37,215 nt of DNA from Candidatus Woesearchaeota archaeon (lineage in GTDB: Archaea > Nanobdellota > Nanobdellia > Woesearchaeales > B29-G15), in the NCBI GenBank assembly GCA_017610005.1, contig JAFCCU010000013.1, positions 1 to 37,215 of the forward strand, written 5' to 3'. The translations under genes and the position numbers were made by a program. Positions within the stretch are counted from its first letter, which is position 1; the number at the start of each line of letters is the position of its first letter. The notes beneath the pieces are model-generated. The model made no database searches. It worked only from the letters and a program-made list of their open reading frames with translations, and was not told the DNA's origin. This document shows positions 33,697-37,215 of this stretch, in pieces.

Positions 33697-34426
33697 AAAC
33701 AAACTAATAGTGATGAGTGGCAAGGGAGGGGTTGGAAAGACCACAATTGCAGTTAATCTTGCTTATTCTTTATCAGAAAAGGGTTTTAAGACTGGTTTAC
33801 TGGATGTTGATATAACCGGACCCAATGTTCCTAAGATGCTTAATGTAGAAGGGATGGAACTCTTAACAAAGGGAAATAAGTTTATCCCTGTAACTGTAAA
33901 AAAGAATCTTAAAGTAGTTTCTATGGCATTCCTCGTAGAAAAAGAGAAATCAATCATATGGCGGGGACCAATGAAACATAATGTAATCAAACAGTTTGTA
34001 GAGGATGTTGAATGGGGCAATTTGGATTACCTAATAGCAGATCTTCCACCTGGGACAGGCGATGAGGCTTTAAGCGTAGCTCAGCTTATACCCAATATAA
34101 CCGGTTCGATAATTGTTTCTACTCCTCAGGAAGTTGCTTTAATTGATGCTGAAAGATCTATTGATTTTTTACATACTCTTAATATTCCTATCATAGGGAT
34201 GGTAGGGAACATGACTGGGGATTTGTTTGGAAGTAAAAGTGCGGAAGACTTTGCGAAAAGCAAAAATATTAGTTACTTGGGAGAATTAGAATTAGATAAA
34301 AAGATTATAGAGTCAGGAGATAAAGGTCGCCCTTTTGTAATTGAAAAAGGAATAAAAGTATCCAAATCTTTTGATAACTTAACTAAAAGATTAATAAATT
34401 TCTGCGAGGGAGAGTCTACAAAATGA
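33683..34426 (+). CDS. Mrp/ApbC-NBP35 family P-loop ATPase
   Basis: 247 residues. Family role: carrying and delivering Fe-S clusters. Deviant P-loop GKGGVGKT (13-20), DVDITGPNVP (41-50), MAFLV (81-85), WRGPMK (93-98) and DLPPGTGDE (120-128) are clear. The usual CPxC that binds the bridging cluster just after the NMS element is missing: the text is GNMTGDLFGSKSAEDFAK (175-192). This may be a member with altered cluster handling. It overlaps the UDG gene and is the last gene before the cassette-like array. A DUF59 partner is at 29090-29365. Confidence 0.9.
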   Translation: MENIKNKLIVMSGKGGVGKTTIAVNLAYSLSEKGFKTGLLDVDITGPNVPKMLNVEGMELLTKGNKFIPVTVKKNLKVVSMAFLVEKEKSIIWRGPMKHNVIKQFVEDVEWGNLDYLIADLPPGTGDEALSVAQLIPNITGSIIVSTPQEVALIDAERSIDFLHTLNIPIIGMVGNMTGDLFGSKSAEDFAKSKNISYLGELELDKKIIESGDKGRPFVIEKGIKVSKSFDNLTKRLINFCEGESTK

Positions 34427-34547
34427 TAGCATTTTGATGCAAGAATATATCTAAAGAAGATTTAATGTTCTTTTGCGTTGAATAAAACTAGTTATAATTT
34501 ATTGATGTTTTTATTAGACGAAGATAAAAGTTTTCCAGTTCGATTGG

Positions 34548-34627
34548 GCTTAACGTCTGCGGGTAAACGAGGTTTTCCGAAGGAAAATCTTGGCGAGCTG
34601 TTGCGAGCCGTTTAGTCGCTGTTATGC
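34548..34627 (+). repeat. attC-like site A
   Basis: R''-like GCTTAAC (34548-34554) fits RYYYAAC exactly; R'-like GTTATGC at 34621-34627. The inner arms are TAAACG-A-G and CCGTTTA, pairing with one bulged A. The centre holds a TTTTCC-gaa-GGAAAA hairpin and the repeated GCGAGC element. Total 80 bp, within the known attC range (about 57-141). It precedes cassette 1. Confidence 0.7.
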
Positions 34628-35389
34628 TCCCTGAAAGGTCGAGCGATAGTCAGAAGTTTGAAATTTGACGCCACCTTTGGAAAACTTTATATTAAAGCCT
34701 GTTCTTTTTTTAATTTATGATTAAGGCGATAATTTTTGATTGGGGAGGAGTTTTAGCCCCATGTGACAATATAATTGCAGCTACTAGGTTGAAAAAAACT
34801 TTTGAATTTAATGAAAATACTTTTATCAAATATTATGATGAACACGAAGATAATTTTGTTCACACAAATGAGTATAAAGAATTTTTTTCAATTATCAGCA
34901 AAAAATTTAATATCCCTGTAGGACCAATTATGAAAGCTGTAAATGTAGGTGCTCTTGATGAAAATTTTGAAATTGCACAAAAGCTATCTAAAAAATACAA
35001 GATATATCTACTATCCAATCAAATAAAATTTAAAACAGACTATATTAGGAATACTTTTGATTTAAATTTTTTTGATAAAGTCTTCTTTTCAAATGAAGTT
35101 GGCTTAAAAAAACCTTCTGAAGAGATATTCCAATTTATATTAAAAAAAATAACTCAAAAACCAGAGGATTGTATATTCACTGATGATAATTTAGCCAATA
35201 TAACTGCTGCTAAGAAATTAGAATTTTCTGTTATCTTATTCAAAGATTTGTTTAATTTAAAAAAAGATTTGGCCACTTTTTCTATTGATATCGATTAAGT
35301 CAAATTCAAATTGCGTATAACGTCCGCGGGTAAACGAGGTTTTTCGCTAGAAAAATCTTCGCGAGCTGTTGCGAGCCGTTTAGTCGCTG
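34622..35389 (+). mobile_element. Cassette 1 (HAD-like protein)
   Basis: Span from the expected cut point in the R' of site A to that of site B, about 770 bp with one forward gene. Just inside the left end lies TTTGAAATTTGAC (34657-34669), and just after the stop codon lies GTCAAATTCAAA (35299-35310), its complement with one base missing. This is a cassette-specific end pair. Confidence 0.6.
34717..35298 (+). CDS. HAD-like phosphatase/hydrolase (cassette 1 cargo)
   Basis: 193 residues of the HAD superfamily, subfamily IA. Motif I is FDWGGVL with nucleophile Asp8 (the second Asp of DxD is Gly, as in several IA members); motif II LLSNQ (98-102); motif III GLKKPSEE (129-136); motif IV FTDDN (154-158). 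A mostly helical cap lies between 14 and 90. The substrate cannot be told. CTTTATATTA about 25-32 bases before the ATG gives it its own TATA box. It is the only gene between sites A and B, and the stop is followed at once by the right-hand end repeat. Confidence 0.85.
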   Translation: MIKAIIFDWGGVLAPCDNIIAATRLKKTFEFNENTFIKYYDEHEDNFVHTNEYKEFFSIISKKFNIPVGPIMKAVNVGALDENFEIAQKLSKKYKIYLLSNQIKFKTDYIRNTFDLNFFDKVFFSNEVGLKKPSEEIFQFILKKITQKPEDCIFTDDNLANITAAKKLEFSVILFKDLFNLKKDLATFSIDID

Positions 35390-35395
35390 TTATGT
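35315..35395 (+). repeat. attC-like site B
   Basis: R''-like GTATAAC (35315-35321) and R'-like GTTATGT (35389-35395), with the arms TAAACGAGG and CCGTTTA and the bulged A as in site A. The inner hairpin is TTTTTC-gcta-GAAAAA, differing from site A in sequence but keeping the pairing. 81 bp. It closes cassette 1 and opens cassette 2. Confidence 0.7.
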
Positions 35396-36039
35396 GCCTT
35401 GTCGAGCGAAGCGAGAAGTAATTTTTCGGGCCTTCGTAAATAACCTGCTGATTAATTGCAAAACCATAAAAAAGTTTATTAATTATAAGAACAACTGAGT
35501 ATTAATGCGGAAATCATTAGAAAGAATTGTTGCCGGGGGAGTAATTTTATTTGGACTAATGGGTTTTATCAAGGGAGTTGATTTTTTAACCTATTCTACA
35601 AGAACGATCGCAGGTGTTGTATCCGACGTACAAATAACTCTTCAAACCGAAGCTAAACTGGCTCCTGATTGGATTCCCTTGCCTGGATTTGACGGAAGAA
35701 ATCGCTTAGATGTTCCGTCTTATACAATCGTCACTTTGACTCTTCCTTCAGGAGCAGAATATGTTGCGGCCTTATGTAACTATAATAATCCTGAGATTCC
35801 AGCTATCGGAGAGAACGCAGAATTAAGAGTTTCGAGATTTGGTGTTGTTAGACCAATTATTGGAGATGAACCTCAGTTCTCAGATGGTACTCCTAATTAT
35901 AATTATGCTCGTTCTTTCCCCGTTATAGAAGGCATAAACTAATTCTTCGAGCCCGAAAAATTATTGCACATAACGTCCGCGGGTAAACAAAGTTCTCAAA
36001 GAGAATTTGGGTGAGCGATAGCGAACTGTTTAGTTGCCG
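35390..36039 (+). mobile_element. Cassette 2 (hypothetical membrane-anchored protein)
   Basis: About 650 bp. Left end TAATTTTTCGGGC (35419-35431) and right end GCCCGAAAAATTA (35951-35963) are a perfect 13-bp inverted pair. In addition GTTATGTGC (35389-35397) and GCACATAAC (35966-35974) are a perfect 9-bp pair. Both pairs join ends of the same cassette across two different attC-like sites. Confidence 0.65.
35505..35942 (+). CDS. Hypothetical protein with N-terminal membrane helix (cassette 2 cargo)
   Basis: 145 residues. A single hydrophobic helix (8-28) follows a positively charged start and is succeeded by an external beta-rich domain (DVPSYTIVTLTLPSGAEYV, ENAELRVSRFG). I recognise no family. 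Codon use is visibly less AT-rich than in nearby genes (GCC, GGC, CCG, ATC and GTC codons are common), pointing to a different source. TTAATTATAAG lies 15-25 bases upstream. It sits alone between sites B and C, with matching inverted ends. Confidence 0.7.
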   Translation: MRKSLERIVAGGVILFGLMGFIKGVDFLTYSTRTIAGVVSDVQITLQTEAKLAPDWIPLPGFDGRNRLDVPSYTIVTLTLPSGAEYVAALCNYNNPEIPAIGENAELRVSRFGVVRPIIGDEPQFSDGTPNYNYARSFPVIEGIN

Positions 36040-36045
36040 TTAATT
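35968..36045 (+). repeat. attC-like site C
   Basis: ACATAAC (35968-35974) and GTTAATT (36039-36045), 78 bp. The inner arms are GTAAACAAAG and CTGTTTAG, the centre GTTCTC-aaa-GAGAAT, then GAGCGATAGCGAAC. This copy has diverged in both arms together (ACAAAG with ACTG), so pairing is largely kept. Confidence 0.65.
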
Positions 36046-36123
36046 GTCTTGCTAAGCGTAAGTGAAGAGTCGGGAAAGGCTTATTGAATATTGATTCGTA
36101 AGGCAGGAAGAGGGGGCATGTAG

Positions 36124-36366
36124 CTATTGTTTATCTTTGTGGTATAACACCAGCAGAATGATTTTATCCGATTCAAAAACGTAAGATAGCCTATAAGGTG
36201 CTACATAGAGCTCTCTTGTTCCTTTTCTTCCGAACCTCATTGGCTTTCCGATCTCTGGATTTTCAATAATCTTCGCTATTTGTCTCTTGATCTTTTCTTT
36301 AACAGCTGTATCTCTGATTTTCCTGACACTCTTCTTAAAATGTGGATCAAAGATTACCTCTACCAC
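36124..36366 (-). CDS. RelE/ParE-family toxin
   Basis: 80 residues with the RelE fold pattern: a leading strand VIFDPHFKKSVRKI (4-17), helix KEKIKRQIAKIIENPEIG, GKPMRF and RELYVAPYRLSYVFE, then ILLVLYHKDK. Members cleave mRNA on the ribosome or poison gyrase; the end HKDKQ matches the usual basic C-terminus. The start overlaps the antitoxin stop by 7 bases, so they are coupled. It is on the minus strand, within a cassette whose sites point the other way. Confidence 0.85.
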   Translation of the reverse strand: MVEVIFDPHFKKSVRKIRDTAVKEKIKRQIAKIIENPEIGKPMRFGRKGTRELYVAPYRLSYVFESDKIILLVLYHKDKQ

Positions 36367-36626
36367 TTTGCTAGGTCTTCTAAGAAGTCTTCGGAATTCA
36401 TTTCAATTCCTTTGCCCTCAAGAATTCTTTTCCAAGCTTCTTCAGTTTTTTGGGCAAATTCAATATCCTCTTTGAAGTTAGTATCCAATTTATTCGCTTG
36501 CTTCATTATAATCTGATCTTTATTTCTGAAAACAATGAATTTGTCACCTTCGTTAAACTCCGTTCTCATTTCTGCAGGGATTACTACTTGCCCTTTTGAA
36601 CTCATTTTAGTAATTGCAACATCCAT
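36360..36626 (-). CDS. AbrB/SpoVT-type antitoxin
   Basis: 88 residues. The N-terminal SpoVT-AbrB domain (KMSSKGQVVIPAEMRTEF, 7-24, then GDKFIVFRNKDQIIMKQ) binds DNA as a dimer; the C-terminal half (KEDIEFAQKTEEAWKRI) would wrap the RelE toxin. The start is ATG at 36626. A 16-bp perfect palindrome and a TATA box lie just upstream, consistent with autorepression. The toxin follows with a 7-base overlap. Confidence 0.87.
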   Translation of the reverse strand: MDVAITKMSSKGQVVIPAEMRTEFNEGDKFIVFRNKDQIIMKQANKLDTNFKEDIEFAQKTEEAWKRILEGKGIEMNSEDFLEDLAKW

Positions 36627-36639
36627 AGATTATCACCAA

Positions 36640-36668
36640 GTAAGACTAGTCTTACCACATTTATAAAT
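36640..36668 (-). promoter_or_regulatory. Operator palindrome and TATA box of the toxin-antitoxin operon
   Basis: GTAAGACTAGTCTTAC (36640-36655) is a perfect 16-bp palindrome, 14 bases before the antitoxin ATG. TTTATAAAT lies behind it (36660-36668, minus strand), so the start point would fall in or next to the palindrome. This is the arrangement for repression by the AbrB-type antitoxin. Confidence 0.65.
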
Positions 36669-36708
36669 CTTTTGTTTTTTTGCCCCTCCTTTTTCCTTTC
36701 CCGATTGC

Positions 36709-36843
36709 AACTAACGTCCGCGGGTAACTAAAATCCTTTGGATTTTTGGAACAAGAAATGAAACATTTCTTTGTAAACAAAGTTCTTGAGCGTAGCGAAA
36801 GAATTTGGGCGAGCTTTTGCGAGCTGTTTAGTTGCTGTTATGT
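36709..36843 (+). repeat. attC-like site D with inserted double hairpin
   Basis: AACTAAC (36709-36715) and GTTATGT (36837-36843), 135 bp. GGGTA (36722-36726) and AACAAAG (36776-36782) are separated by an insert with AAAATCC-ttt-GGATTTT (36730-36746) and AAGAAATG-aaa-CATTTCTT (36753-36771). The remainder (CTTGAG...CGAAAG hairpin, GAGCTGTTTAGTTGC) matches sites A-C. Confidence 0.65.
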
Positions 36844-36976
36844 GCTCCGATAGGACTTCCGAAGGAAGAGTTGAGAAAAAGACCGTCCTGCAATGAAAAG
36901 CTATTTGAATTAAAAATTGAACTAACGAACCTAATACAAGAAAATATTTAAAAGAACTCAACTCATTTATGAAATT

Positions 36977-37215
36977 ATGCAAGAAAAGATAAGGGGTGAA
37001 CACTTAAAGAAGATTAAAAAGAAACTAAGCAAGTATTCTAAGCAACACATTGAATATAATGAGCCCCATTTTACTATAAAATTAAATCGTTTGAAGATTG
37101 ATCGAAAGGAAGTTATAAAGAATATAATTAAGCCAGATAAATTGGCATTTGTTGGTGTAACAAGATCAAAAAACCCTAATTATGATTATGTCTATGATCT
37201 ATATTTTAAACTTAG
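36977..37215 (+). CDS. Hypothetical protein, 3' end outside window (cassette 4 cargo)
   Basis: ATG at 36977 opens a frame that runs to the window edge (79 codons seen): MQEKIRGEHLKKIKKKLSKY, then YNEPHFTIKLNRLKIDRKEV and VGVTRSKNPNYDYVYDLYFK. It is basic at first, then alternates strand-like and helical parts; it may be a small toxin-like or DUF4258-like fold, but that is a guess. AATATTTAAAAG at about 36945-36956 may be its TATA box. It follows site D as cassettes 1-2 follow sites A-B. Confidence 0.6.
   Translation, partial: MQEKIRGEHLKKIKKKLSKYSKQHIEYNEPHFTIKLNRLKIDRKEVIKNIIKPDKLAFVGVTRSKNPNYDYVYDLYFKL

Larger units (their letters stand above)
36040..36837 (-). mobile_element. Cassette 3 (RelE-AbrB toxin-antitoxin)
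   Basis: About 800 bp. Left end TCGGGAAAGG (36070-36079) and right end CCTTTCCCGA (36695-36704) form a perfect 10-bp inverted pair. GTTAATTGTC and its partner CAACTAAC pair with one mismatch. The two genes run opposite to the array direction and have their own promoter. Toxin-antitoxin pairs are common integron cargo and are thought to stabilise arrays. Confidence 0.65.

Noticed and set aside
34548-36843. CRISPR array
   Set aside because: The repeats are palindromic, 80 bp or more, separated by 650-800 bp with genes; there are no short unique spacers and no cas genes.
36728-37003. Minus-strand frame of 91 codons at the right end
   Set aside because: It runs through attC-like site D and the start of the plus-strand cassette 4 gene and has no ribosome site.
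1-37215. tRNA, rRNA or integrase genes
   Set aside because: I looked for T-arm-like GTTCRANNC stretches with matching stems, rRNA-like conserved blocks and tyrosine-recombinase motifs and found nothing convincing; this is a reading by eye, not a model search.

Overview
The window reads as archaeal DNA from an AT-rich, gene-dense, probably anaerobic genome, most likely a small DPANN-type archaeon (Woesearchaeota/Pacearchaeota-like). The support is: TATA boxes of the CTTTATAAA type about 30 bases before many starts with short or no leaders; few Shine-Dalgarno sites; archaeal-style families (type-4 uracil-DNA glycosylase, MJ1255-like glycosyltransferase, UPF0182, degenerate M50-like membrane protein, ComB, Mrp); and many Cys-rich exported or lipobox proteins. 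The lineage is an inference; no rRNA or tRNA gene was seen.

Layout. 1-1510: two Cys-rich exported proteins, then a block of back-to-back hairpins (1169-1378) that seems to break a minus-strand coiled-coil gene. 1570-9373: an inactive site-2-protease-like membrane protein, a DEAD-box helicase, a small alpha/beta hydrolase, a degenerate receiver-like protein, UPF0182 and small membrane proteins. 9435-13199: two Cys-rich anchored proteins and a P2-type cation ATPase. 13428-19304: a glycosyltransferase-hydrolase fusion, a second DEAD-box helicase, a CPBP protease, a Na+/Ca2+ exchanger and a frameshifted comB. 19393-23691: a MoxR-DUF58-VWA-BatD-like operon. 23989-29365: ferredoxin and hybrid-cluster protein, an ArsP_2-like transporter, a CoA-binding protein, an MFS carrier, a NifX-like protein and a DUF59/MIP18 protein, together a redox/iron-sulfur theme. 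29439-31971: a flavin-binding PNPOx-like protein, a lipoprotein, a membrane protein and a DUF5680 protein. 32030-33025: a run of decayed genes. 33076-34426: type-4 UDG overlapping Mrp.

The most interesting part is 34548-37215. Four copies of an imperfect palindrome (core TAACGTCCGCGGGTAAACG ... CGTTTAGTCGCTGTTATG) separate three complete single-gene or single-operon units and one cut-off unit. They have the architecture of integron attC recombination sites: R'' TAAC, L'' with one bulged base, a variable hairpin-bearing centre, L', and R' GTTA. Each unit's left end is complementary to its own right end, with sequences specific to that unit, as expected if it moves as a circle. The cargo (HAD-like protein, exported or membrane protein of more balanced composition, RelE-AbrB toxin-antitoxin, unknown) is typical of integron cassettes. 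No integrase is in the window, so this is best called a candidate archaeal cassette array lacking an integrase (CALIN-like). Half-sites at about 25741-25800 and 32030-32100 suggest earlier cassette traffic.

A second repeat, a 47-58 bp double hairpin, sits at the same position inside two of the attC-like sites and once alone near 1267-1324.
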